Source: Xestospongia muta
Lineage: Eukaryota > Porifera > Demospongiae > Haplosclerida > Petrosiidae
Assembly: GCA_963693285.1 (NCBI GenBank)
Contig: OY848928.1
Span: 4,369,827-4,433,826, forward strand
Direction: 5' to 3'
Length of the DNA: 64,000 nucleotides
Both the position numbers and the translations under genes were made by a program. Within the stretch, counting starts at the first letter, position 1; the number at the start of each line of letters is the position of its first letter. Positions 11,201 through 24,803 of this stretch are shown here, one piece after another. The notes under the pieces were generated by a model. The model saw only the letters and a program-made list of their open reading frames with translations, was not told where the DNA came from and made no database searches.

Positions 11201-13819
11201 TGGGATGAAATAAGTACAGATCTCAGACAATCCTCACTAGCAGCTAGAATAATTCGTAGAGAGATATTTACAAAATGTTCAGTAATTGTTACCTCTCGAA
11301 CCTATGCCTCCTCTTCACTGTTAGAAATGTCTTCAGTTAACAGACATGTTGAAGTGTTGGGATTTTCAGTGGAAGAAATTGTAGCAGTAGTCAAAGGAAC
11401 ACTAGAAAAGGCACCACATCTAGCTGAGAACCTCATCAAAGATCTTGAAGTACGAGGTGATGTCCAGTCATTGTGTTATATACCACTAGTCTGTTCCATA
11501 GTCATCTTAGTTTATCGTAAGTCAAATGGACAATTACCAACAACACTCACAGAATTGTATGAGAATTTTATCCTACAAACTGTCAGAAGACATGTCAAAA
11601 TTAAGAATACTCACAATATTGAACCTAGACAACTAGACAGCCTTCATCAATTACCATCAGTCTTAGATACAAGTGTCCAAGAGATTTGTCAGTTTGCTTA
11701 CCTCAGTTTGAAAGAAAAAAGAATGACGTTTTCTTCATTTCAACTCCACCAGTCTCTTCATCAGTCAGTGAAGGAAGACTATCTTGGACTAATGACAACA
11801 TTTGCTATGTATGATGAGGAGAGCTATCAATTTCTTCACTTGAGTATCCAGGAATTTCTAGCAGCATGGTGGATAGCTAAGTATGAGAAGACAGATGAAG
11901 TGTTTGCAGAAAATTTTGATAATGATCACTTTAGAATGTGTCTGAGGTTTGTGGCAGGTCTAACTCACCTTGAACATGAGAGCTATCAACAATATTTTAA
12001 CAAAAAACTTGACCTACAATGTAAATGGAAACCATTTTTTGGATTTGATGTCTGTTACCACTCCAATTTCAAGCAGACTTTTATAGGTCATCATGTTCTT
12101 AATAGATACAGATCACGTGGAAGTGGTGCCAGTTCAAAAAGAAGGGCCCATGTTTTTAACAATAGCATACCCTCTGATGAATTAGATATTCTTCTACTCC
12201 ATCTTCTTTATGAGTCACAGAACTCAATATTATGTCAGATCTTATCACAGTCTATCAAGAACTACTCATTATGTCTCTATAGAAAAACATTATCATTGTT
12301 TGATATACTTTGTCTTGGCTATTTCCTCAATAACTCTAACATAACATGGAATAGTTTGGACCTGGGATCAGTAAACCGACAGGCAATACAGCTTCTTGAT
12401 AATACACTAATAAATGAAAACCAATGTAAAAGATTGGATCTATTGTTTGAAGATGATTACCACATGACTACAGTGCCAGTTATAAAATTCTACTGCTACT
12501 TTCAAGAGTGCTATATTAAGTTTAGACGGTCAACATGTGATGCTCCTTTTATACTATTACAATTAATACAACTACAACATCTTAAGATATTGCACTTTTC
12601 TATTACATTGTCTAAACATGACAGACATACAGACGAGATAAGTGTATTTAAATTAGAGGAACAATTATGCATCAATACTACACTACATGAATTGGTAGTA
12701 ACTATCAATGGTAGTTTTAATAACACTATTGTCGAAGGTGTGATAAAAGGAGTGACAAGAAATAAATCAATTAAAACATTTTCACTGACACATGATTTGC
12801 TTGTGCTTCATCATGATGAGAGAAATTCATCAGTTTATATTGAACATTTGCTAAAAGACAATAACACATTACAAGCTCTTAAACTGGACATACCTGATAA
12901 TTACACACCATCACTGGATATTGTAGAGGTGAACACACCACTCACTGCTTTAAAGATTGAAGGATCTCATCAACTGATCTCAATACTTCCTCAACATATC
13001 AAAGGACTACATTGTCTTATACTAAATCCAGATCACATATATGACAAAATAGTATGTCAGCTATATCCACTACCTCTATTATTTCAATGTCATCCTAATT
13101 TACAACAACTTCAACTATCACTAGACACAGCTGAGAGTGTTATTGAACTATTTACTATTCTACATAGTAATACTACAGTTAAGGCTTTGAGAGTGAAGAT
13201 ATGGAACAATACCATATATGACAGTATAGGTCCTAGTTTACAAGACATGTTAACACTAAATCAAGCAATAGAATATTTTGAGATTGACCATGATGATTTT
13301 ACTATCTCCATTCCCAGTACTTACCTGTCATTTCTAACAACTGGTCTCTCACACAATACCAGTCTACTGGAGTTGAGTGTACCCATTCCACTGTCAGATA
13401 CTAACTATGAACAGATAACAACTTTATTTAATATTATCTCTCAGAAAAATGAACTCACAGAATTTGAAGTGAACTTAGTACCAGATCAGTGCAGTTATGA
13501 AGAGAGAAAACTAATAACATCACCATTGTTCAATAAACATGGACTACATCTTATTACTAACATGTTACAGTCACATATAACTATGAGATTTCTCTCCATA
13601 AAATGCAGTGGTATTAGCTATGACTTCTCTCAATCTAATCAGATAGAAGAAATAAAACAACACTTTTGGCAAACTGTCTTTCTTCATCCTACACTTCAGT
13701 ACATTAATATCAGACTATCATCATTCCTAAAGGATACTCTACAATCACAAAAGAAGACATTAATTGACATACACAAACAACAACAACCACTAAAACCTCT
13801 ACCAATAATAAATATTTAG
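8262..13819 (+). pseudogene. Second NLR copy, frameshifted before the NACHT domain
   Basis: Paralogue of the 878-6497 gene. Exons: 8262-8484, 8540-8824, 8873-9067, 9170-9265, 9286-9621, 10633-13819. The leader with DIELNPGP and both Death-like exons are intact and the same length as in copy 1. Two lesions sit at the start of the last exon: an in-frame TAA at 10641-10643 (avoidable with the in-frame alternative acceptor ending at 10665) and a 5-nt insertion near 10800 that ends the frame a few codons on. From 10844 the NACHT and leucine-rich part is again one long open frame (991 codons; GPPGIGKTT and LLLIFDGWDE kept). So it is either a young pseudogene, two separate proteins, or a sequencing or allelic error. 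The in-frame TAA at 8839-8841 lies in the 48-bp intron and supports its removal. Confidence 0.75.
8423..8477 (+). other. Hydrophobic signal plus 2A-like motif (NLR 2)
   Basis: Same leucine-rich stretch and DIELNPGP motif as in NLR 1, without amino-acid change, even though the downstream NACHT frame is broken. If expressed, this copy would still yield a 2A leader and the two Death-like domains. Confidence 0.8.
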
Positions 13820-13848
13820 ACATATAACTATTTCACTATAATAGAACC

Positions 13849-13854
13849 TTTATT
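13849..13854 (-). terminator. STAM polyadenylation signal
   Basis: AATAAA on the minus strand, 92 bp past the STAM stop and only about 30 bp from the NLR 2 stop codon (13819), so the two convergent 3'UTRs overlap. The same motif is at 6550-6555 for the STAM fragment. Confidence 0.5.
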
Positions 13855-13945
13855 ATTATAACTATGTGTAATTGTTGATGACAAACTTAATAGTAATAAT
13901 TAACTTTTATATTGAAAGTAGTATATATTTTATATAGTTACTAAA

Positions 13946-15514
13946 TCAAATGAGAGGTTGATGTACTGGCTGTTGGTACATAGCTGTGGGTGTGGCTGAA
14001 GGGGGTTGGGTCATCCACAAAGAGTTGTTAGTAGGTGGAGTCAATTGATGATGTATTAATTGAGGACTACCTCCACTTCTAAAGAGGAATTGATAACATC
14101 ATAGATTGAGATGACAGATACCTTACCTCACTGTTTCTATGGTAACAGGAGTTGACTGAGGTGGAGGAACAAGATGTGTCGTATATTGTCCCAAAGATGG
14201 GGGTGGGTGGGTAAAACCCTGAGTGGGTGGAGCATAAGGATGAGTATAACCTGTAGGTTGAGAATATGCTCCACGATATGTTCCAGTGATATCAGGAGGG
14301 GGTGGGGCAAAGTAACTACCAGTAGATTCATTAGTGTATTGAGTACTGGACTGATAAGGAGGTGGGTGTGTCCCTTCAACATTAGGGGGTGGAGCTTGAG
14401 CTTTATGAGCTAGTCGTGGCCCTTCTTGTAATAGCCTAATAAGATATTAAATAGTTGTTATTAAGATGGGTGTGGTTTACTTTCTATAGAGAGAAAATGT
14501 CTCTTGTAGTTTTTGACTAACTTCATTCATATCATCAAGTTGTCTAATAGAAGATAATGGTATGTGCATTTTTAACCCCTGATGGTCAATTTGACTTACT
14601 TTTGTAAGTCATCAATATTAGTTTCAGCAAGTGGTTTCATTTCTTTGCATTCAGCTATAACAATTGAAAATGTCATTACATTATTAACACAGATACATAT
14701 TACATGTACTGTACTTAACAAAGTAGTTCACTACCTTCTACATTATTAACACAGATACACATTACATGTACTGTAGTTAACAAAGCAGTTCACTACCTTC
14801 TACATTATTAACACAGATACATATTACATGTACTGTAGTTAACAAAGCAGTTCACTACCTTCTACATTATTAACACAGATACATATTACATGTACTGTAC
14901 TTAACAAAGTAGTTCACTACCTTCTACATTATTAACACAGATACACATTACATGTACTGTAGTTAACAAAGCAGTTCACTACCTTCTACATTATTAACAC
15001 AAGATACATATTACATGTACTGTAGTTAACAAAGCAGTTCACTACCTTCTACATTATTAACACAGATACATATTACATGTACTGTAGTTAACAAAGCAGT
15101 TCACTACCTTCTACATTATTAACACAGATACATATTACATGTACTGTAGTTAACAAAGTAGTTCACTACCTTCTAGTCCATTGAGAGTTTTCAGTTCCTC
15201 CTCATTATCAGTAGTAATATCTGCTGTCTTTAACATTTCTAACAACAAGTCCACTTGAGTCTCATTGACCACCACTGTCTTTTTAACTCCACCTCCTGTA
15301 GCCACACCCACTGTCCCAGTTGTAGTACTTGTCTTTGGTTCACCTCGTACTATAGTAAATAGCTTCAATATACGGCAAGTGGGTGTGGTTTACCTGGTTC
15401 AGGAGTAGCATCAAGGTTAGTTGATACAAAATTAGCCGGAAATAGTCCAGTGCCAAGTTGAGTTTGACCTTTCCACCAATTCTCATCACTGTGTAAAGTA
15501 TAAACTAGTAAACA

Positions 15515-15552
<38 letters not shown>

Positions 15553-17130
15553 TCATCCAGTACTGTGATAATCTCTCCAGCTTTAAATGATAACTCATTA
15601 TCTTCAGCTGCTTCAAAGTCATAAATAGCTCTCACCTTACGACCAGAGGGCTAAATATACAACATTATTATAATACGAATATAATAGAGTACACTATATT
15701 ACTTGGTTCTTGGTGGGTTCTGTCTGAGGAGAGAAAGTTGGATACATTGTTGAGGCAGAAGGCTGACCAGATTGAGCTTCTTCTAATGACATTCTAATAG
15801 CTATAATATAAATCATCACTAACATTAGTGATACAAGGAGTAGCTGGTTTATAAATATAATAGTTTAAGTTGTCAATAAACACAATATAACCATCTACTA
15901 TAACACATGAACTATCAATTGATAGCTATTGAACTAATCTTTCACTTTTAATGAACTCTAATAAACTCTTACCATCAATGGCCTCTACATTCTATTGTAT
16001 CTTAACATAAAACATAGCACTAATGTTAGATAAAATACATAACATGTACTGACCTCTTTGAAGGTCATCCTCCTCTTGTCTTTGAGCCTGAGCAGGTGGA
16101 GACACTGAACTGTACATCTGAGATAAAAGGTCATTATAAAATGCGATAAGGATCACAGTTATTAAAGGACAAAGTTAATTAAGTGTGGGGTGTTACTTAC
16201 AGAAGGTGAAGCATATGACTGAGGTGGGGGTGGTCCCTGTACCACGATAATACCCTCTCGTACCAGTTGGTCCACAAAACGAACGAACCCACTAGATTGA
16301 AAAAAAGTGATCAATGGATGAATGAAAAGATCAATGGATGAATATAGATATTAATAGATCAATGAAATGATCACAATGGATACATAATAAATAATTGAAC
16401 CATGTTTCATAATACCTCATTTGTTGATCATTACGATATTCAGCTGCCCATGTTGTTAACAAAGTCCTTAAGCGATGACCAGTACGTTGGTCACATGATC
16501 GCTAAACAGAGTAGCTATAAATAGCATATGATGTTACTAAAAATAACTCACTGAAGTCAATATTTCTTTGACTTGAACATGAAACGGTTGCTTTGTTAGT
16601 TCAAATTGGAAATCTTTGCCACAATTACTAACACAAGCTTCTAATAACTAAACAAATATAATGAAAGTGAAAGCAATATATGAAATAATTGATAAAACTG
16701 ATATGGATCAACTCATTTAGCTATAATTATCCGTCCATTCATCCATCTTTTCATCCATATATCAATACCCTCTTACAGTTAAAGCCTGCAGTTGAATGAG
16801 AGGGTCAGAATGTTTGGCTCGTCTCATTATAGCACTAACAGCAGCACCCATACTAAGTGAAAAAGAGAGTTATAACCACAATAACGAGACCACACCCTCT
16901 TACGCTGCCGTTCCATATGACTCTCTAATCCTATCACATAACTTGATGATTTTATCCCATTCTACCTCTCCACCACGACCACTGGTAGCAGCGGCTAAAA
17001 AGAAGATAACAATTTTAGAGTAATATATTAATACTACATAATATAATTAATATTAGAGACAATAGATTAAAACTATTAAAAGATCAGAAGCGACCATGAA
17101 GTACTTACCCACATCTGAATCATAACTCAT
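13946..17130 (-). CDS. STAM: Signal transducing adaptor molecule STAM (VHS-UIM-SH3, ESCRT-0)
   Basis: ESCRT-0 subunit that binds ubiquitinated cargo on early endosomes with Hrs. Fifteen exons from ATG 17130 to TGA 13946 join to 519 residues, the usual STAM length. Exons 1-6 encode the VHS domain, ending [18 protein letters not shown] ([16 protein letters not shown]) spans exons 7-8. The SH3 domain ([19 protein letters not shown] ... DENWWKGQ ... GLFPANFV) spans exons 9-10. A helical core segment in exons 11-13 follows, then a long Pro/Tyr/Thr-rich tail. Exon ends found: 17109, 16904, 16777, 16552, 16416, 16201, 16054, 15703, 15550, 15394, 15170, 14600, 14481, 14127. The exon 9 donor is a (GT)n tract. 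The intron after exon 11 holds an eight-unit minisatellite. Start chosen because MSYDSDV leads straight into the VHS domain. Confidence 0.93.
14680..15170. repeat. Minisatellite, ~8 x 61-62 bp, in a STAM intron
   Basis: Eight units of the same sequence as at 7372-7558. Variant bases (GTACTT/GTAGTT, GTAG/GCAG, CACATT/CATATT) recur in blocks of three, so units 1-3 and 4-6 look like a block duplication. On the minus strand each unit repeats the TAGAAG|GTAGTG donor sequence of STAM exon 11. Confidence 0.92.
15517..15550. repeat. (CA)n microsatellite forming the STAM exon 9 donor
   Basis: On the minus strand exon 9 ends GATGATAG and is followed at once by GTGTGTGT..., so the 5' splice site is the first repeat of a (GT)n tract of about 16 units. 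The truncated copy near 7905-7914 has only about six. Confidence 0.85.
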
Positions 17131-17525
17131 GACGATCGATCTCTTACTGTACACGTACACAGAGAAACTAATGTTAAAAGATACCTTTTAAGCATACAAG
17201 TAATGTTTACATACAAGTCACAAGAGTAGCAGATGACGATTGCTTTAATATTATTTCAAGGCGTGTCAATATTCGAGATATTAGATATTGATTGTATTTA
17301 CGGTCACACTGACGGTTAACACCAACGCAATAAATTAGAAACAGATCGTGATAGTTTAGTAATTGGATGAGTACACTGCATTGAGAACAGACATAATAAA
17401 AATGTGTCCGCCAGTCACATGATCAGTGTTTCATTAATATTGGTGCATATTCAAGTATGGTGTATGTGATGAGTTATTAACATGATGTCATTTTCTAATA
17501 CAGCAGAATTCACACTATAACAAAG

Positions 17526-19846
<2,321 letters not shown>

Positions 19847-21629
19847 TTTTGATGATCAGAATTTACGGAATTCCGTATAGATGTACAATCCGGATGTATT
19901 GTGGTCTTGTTAATTAATTTTATTATTATTAGACAACACTAAATAATTAATAATGTATAGTACAATATAATTACTTAACAATTAGTAACTTAAAATACAA
20001 ATCAAATTATATAAATTTGTTTAAAGAGTCAACAGTTTGTTTGTTGACATACCATGAATTCATGATAATAGTCATTGTTATCCATAATTCATGAAGCAGA
20101 CTAGACAACATTATCCACCTAGGACTGATTTCTAAAATGATCTACATGGCAATGAACATTTTGTTGAAACCCCTGCATCAATTCTAGGACATCCACTGTT
20201 CTTGGGGGCTGGTATCCTTTGTGACAAGCCATGAATCGCTCTGCAAAACTCTCAACAGCTAATTTGAGTTGCTAGTCAAACAAACCCTTTTAAGGATAAT
20301 AATAATTATCCTTGACAAGTTGCCAACCACTACAGCCTGGTTGGTCACCACAAGCTAGACTCACTGGCAACTCAGGGATTGGTTCTGTCCTATTTAAAGT
20401 ACCACTTAAAAGATCAACAATGAACTTTGACATCAGATGACATAACTCAAAGCCAGCCAAGATATAGGATACATGAGATGGTGCCATGTACATTTGCTAT
20501 TAAGTGGTGGTGTATTTCATTACCACAGTTCAATCCACATAATTGGTACATGAACTTATCTAGTTTGCTGTAATAGGATAAGGAGGATATTCATAAAGAA
20601 TGGACTTGTTTAATAGATGTACTCACCTTGTACTTGATTCCAACTCTCACCATCCAAGATGATAGACAGAATGATGGCCCAATGTAACAGTGATGGCTGT
20701 CATGGAATTATAGTTTCTTATCTTGTGAAGATGATCAGGAACCTACTATGATAAATGATTTTCATTTAGTGATGATATAACAGGAGTACCTTAATGTAGT
20801 TGCTGATTATTCTCACTCTTCTATGGAGATTCCTTTCTATACTATTTCATTGCAAATAATTTGAGCAAATCCACTGAGCTCTTGAATTATTATAGCACAC
20901 TAGGAGAGATAGTGGTACTACAATGGAATAAACAGCAAATAAAATGTGGAATCATAGAATACATGTATAAGAATTACCTTGTCTTTTGCTGTCCATGCTC
21001 ATTATTGAGTTCAGGTACACCAATTCTCCTAAACATCTGAGTATCTTGTAGCAGTAGTTCTTCAGATGGTGAGGATCTATTTGGTACACTTTATCTTGAT
21101 GACTGATGATAAACTGCATGACTCATTCTTTGAAGGTGTTTTCTTATTAGAGTCCTCTACTCTTTTGATTACATGTTCAGTATTCTTCAGTCAAAGCAAT
21201 TGATATTCTTGAGAAATGAAACACCAGTCAGTGAAGATTCTTTGTTTTCTATGTACTTCTACAAAAAGTGGTGTAGTGTTCCGTTTGTTCACCATAACAA
21301 CATGGATTTATGATGGAAATGTTCGTGGATACTGCACCGAATGATTTTTGCGCTTAGCTGTGAGGAGGAGCTGGCTAAGCAAGACCATATACACATTCCA
21401 ACTAGTCTATGATTGGATATCAGTCTTCATAGATCATTGACAATTTGAACAATACTAATGTACTATGCATTTTGGAGTGTAATAATACAATTGCGAATTA
21501 CATTAGGTTAGTGCTTACATGATTTAAAGTATAATTAATCCATATAAAACTCAAGAAGGATTAAATGAAAAACTAAGATATTCACGCACATGGTTATACT
21601 CAACACTTGACAATTTTGATATCATTCCT
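19847..21629. other. Gene-poor stretch with unassigned minus-strand coding-like pieces
   Basis: Upstream of ADRM1 and downstream of GST. On the minus strand, 20493-20290 stays open for 67 codons (LAGFELCHLMSKFIVDLL, SLACGDQPGCSGWQL). About 20280-20110 reads on in a coding-like way (LAVESFAERFMACHKGYQPP). I do not recognise a family, there is no clear gene start, and 20550-21600 looks degenerate. It may be a decayed gene or an unannotated minus-strand gene with several short exons. Confidence 0.3.
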
Positions 21630-22513
21630 TCAAAAATAGTAGGAATATCGACATTGTGGTCGTCTCTTGATCCAATCAGCAATAGCAGGCAAATTACTAA
21701 TATTTTGATGGTGTTGATTGAGACGTGGGTAGCCCTCCTCTAGCTCTGAATAATACTCCTTGATTTGTCCAAAGAACAACTGCAGTGCAAAGTCAGCATA
21801 TGTCAACTATAAAGAAATAAATATTCATTTCTGTACTACTTGATAAATGTAATTGTTCCCAATTATCAGTAAGATAAGTAAAATTTAAATTAGTGTATTG
21901 TTTACTTTGGTCCCAAGTACATATCCATCAGGAGAAAGACATCCTTCAAATTTGGACAATAGAAATGGAAGTTTGTGTTCAGCAGTTTCTTTTCTAACTT
22001 CCACCTAAGTGACATTAGAGATTATGACATTAATATTATGATAATAGTAACAATACCTTTTTCACTTCATCTTTTTCCATAAATGGTAATGCAAAAATGC
22101 GAAAAGCGTCTTGTATGGCATCAACTAAACCAAAGAGTTTGGCATTAGCAAGATCATTGTCTCCACCCAGTCCTGAAATCATGAACAAAATTACCATTAA
22201 ACTGGCAACAATGCATGCTTTCCCTTCTTACCATGTTTCTCTGCCAAATATCGGGCAATATTCATACTTCCTGTTATCTGATTGCCCTCGAATTCCAGTA
22301 TTGGTAAAACACCAAATGGTGTAGCTAAATACAATACATATTATGTATATACATCCTATTCTGTTATTGATAGCACTAACAGTCCTTCATTGCAGGCCAT
22401 TCTTCTACAGGTACTCTGATGTCCTCGTAGGTGATGCCAGCATAAGCAAAAATGTATCTGGAGAGTTCAGCACGTCCTAAGAAATTGAAGTAAGTCAACT
22501 TGTATGAGGCCAT
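21630..22513 (-). CDS. Glutathione S-transferase, sigma-like
   Basis: Conjugates glutathione to electrophiles, or acts as a prostaglandin-D-synthase-like isomerase; presumably cytosolic. Five exons (22513-22381, 22324-22232, 22172-22057, 22004-21906, 21806-21630) join in consistent phase to 205 residues, the normal GST length. The N-terminal thioredoxin fold begins MASYKLTYFNFLGRAELSRY with Tyr8 in the catalytic position. The cis-proline segment (FGVLPILEF) and the glutathione-binding segment (QITGSMNIARYLA) follow, then an all-helical C-terminal domain. Sigma class is inferred from the YFNFLGRAE-type start. The stop TGA at 21632-21630 ends a terminal exon with no further domain. Confidence 0.92.
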
Positions 22514-23631
22514 GTGCTGTTGGTTCTGGAGAGCTAAATGATACGATCACGAAACTATTTTAATTTAGATTGATTAGTTAATAAGTAATCAGTAATAAAT
22601 TATGTTGAGAAGTCAGCTGGTATTATTTTGTTTGCTGGTCCTATCCAGTATCTAGGTTCTCGTTATACTAAACAATCTACTGGACAATATCTACTACCTA
22701 TCTGTATGAAGGAATTAGCACAAGATTCTGGTCAGTCTTACCAGGAGACAGAGGCTCTTTTGTAAAGTGTAGTTCCAAATTAAAATTTATGGTAAGTTCT
22801 ATATTATCAAGTACATTATAGAATGATCAAGTTCTTGAAAACTCAGGAACTGTGTTTATATGTGGATATGATAACTTACTCTCGAAAACCCAACCCCCTA
22901 GATTGAGGTCTGCTAATATGTTTGGATACTCTTAAATTAACACACCCAATGTCTCCTCCCACACAAACTAATTGGCTTTAATTTTTGACTAGAATTTCTA
23001 AAATTTATAAAATAACAATTTTTGAGCTTTTTGAAGTTCTCTAGTTAGACAACATGTAGACTTGTTACGACAGATTACTATGTCATCAACTTTGATGTCC
23101 TTGTCTCATGAAAACCTCTTTCAATGGAGGGACAGAGTCCACACTAATACTTATAACTTCATAATCATGCGCAGGTATTATTGTCACGTCTCCTTAAAAC
23201 AATTTTATTGACAGACGTTTTGACATAATGGTTACCTCCCTATTTCGACATTTTCTGTTTATACAATGGTGGTAATATTTCATTATGGATTTTTAAGCAT
23301 CAAAATTAATTTTAAACTAAACAGTTTTCTTGTTACTACTTACTTTACTAAGGCTTGTAATAAAATTATATTACACCTACATCATAATGATAATATTGTC
23401 ATCTAGATTACATCCTCTACCTATGATATACTCCTATACCTTATACCAATCTTGTATTATATCTTGGTCTCGGAACGTCTCTCTAAGAATCCTATATAAA
23501 GACAGAACAGTAATGGTGAGCTTCAAACAATGATAACATATAGTACAATTCATATGTTCTCAGTTCTGTACAACACATTTTTTAAGTGTGATAAGTACTT
23601 AGTCATTGATGTCTACTGAAGTGACTATCAG

Positions 23632-23728
23632 TCAAGCAGGAAGTCCATACTTTGTTATGTATAGTTAATATTGAGGGTTAGGGGATCAGTATCATAATAC
23701 AATTAAAGTGTATGGACTTCCTGTTTGA
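23632..23728. repeat. Inverted repeat pair, possible MITE
   Basis: TCAAGCAGGAAGTCCATAC (23632-23650) and its near-perfect reverse complement (23710-23728; one mismatch) flank about 60 bp of AT-rich DNA. A short non-autonomous element with terminal inverted repeats would look like this. I see no clear target-site duplication. Confidence 0.4.
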
Positions 23729-24729
23729 CAAATAGTAGTTGTCTACTTTAAATATTTGATGTATTTTCAATTAGGTTATTGGAAAAGATGATGATATCTA
23801 TCCTCCTGGTGACGACTTATTTCCATAAACTGATGACACTGCAGTTACTGAAAGCATATTATAAATTTAACACTAATGAAAAATCTTTAATATATCTTAA
23901 TGATACGTTAAATCTTATTTGTAGGTGGTAGCTAGTGATCATGACTCGTGAGTATGACAGCAAATTTGGCCTGATGTATTCTGATTGGTCAGTATGTCAG
24001 TTCCCAGTAAAAATTTGAAGAATAGGTAATATTTTACATATTTAGAACTTAATTAATTGTTAATGAGATCAATTAAAAATCAATTAATGTTGGTCACACG
24101 TGATGAAGGTGTGATGACATTTCCCGCCAAATTTGTCACGAGTTTGTTCCTTGTGTTTGTCAAAATGAAGCATGACAGAGATGTCTTGAAATTATAAAGG
24201 AATTCCATTTGCAAGCTTATGTTAGTGCACAGACCCCCGTGGGTCTTCGTCGCTACGACTCGTCTCTTCGTTGGATCGTCCCTAGCTCTTCACGACTCGT
24301 CTCCTCGTTGGATTGTCCTCTCTTCGCTCGATCATCTTTTCATTCAGTTATGATCATTCTTTCTTTTCTTTTCTGTTCTTTTTTATTTAATTATTATTTC
24401 TTGTAATTTTTGTTTGGATCAGTCAGTTCGCTAATTGACTATTTCTCTTCGTTTCTACAGGACTCAAATTTGGAAGCTCTTACTATATGGGTTCTCTGAT
24501 GTTTGACTGTTCTCTGATGTTGTCTGATGTTTGACTGTTCTCTGGTGGTTTGACTGTTCTCAGTTCTCTGATGTTCTCTGGATGTAAAAGATGAGTCGCT
24601 CTCCTGCCTGGTCTCTTCTGTCTTCTTCCTTCAAGCCTTCTTTCCTCTTCTTTTAATTTTTTTTAAATTTTATTTTGGGCTATCCAGCCCATACACTATA
24701 CACACATTCATACAAATCCTATTAATTAT

Positions 24730-24803
24730 CTCTCCCCTGCCGCCTGGCGGCCTCAAAAAAAATTTTTTTTTAATATCCAAGGCCGCCAGGTGGCGGGGGA
24801 GAG
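24730..24803. repeat. GC-rich hairpin in AT-rich DNA
   Basis: A 24-bp arm at 24730-24753 pairs with 24780-24803 with two mismatches that remain G-U pairable on one strand. The loop is an A-run/T-run that can itself pair. The arms are mostly C+G in a region that is otherwise strongly AT-rich. Confidence 0.7.

Larger units (their letters stand above)
7937..15573. repeat. Tandem duplication unit 2 (NLR + 3' STAM, continuous with full STAM)
   Basis: This is the second copy of the 545-7936 segment. Its right end continues without a break into the 5' half of STAM, so this copy keeps the original STAM context. The NLR copy here carries a frameshift (see 8262-13819). Its STAM-intron minisatellite has about eight units against three in copy 1. 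Confidence 0.9.
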
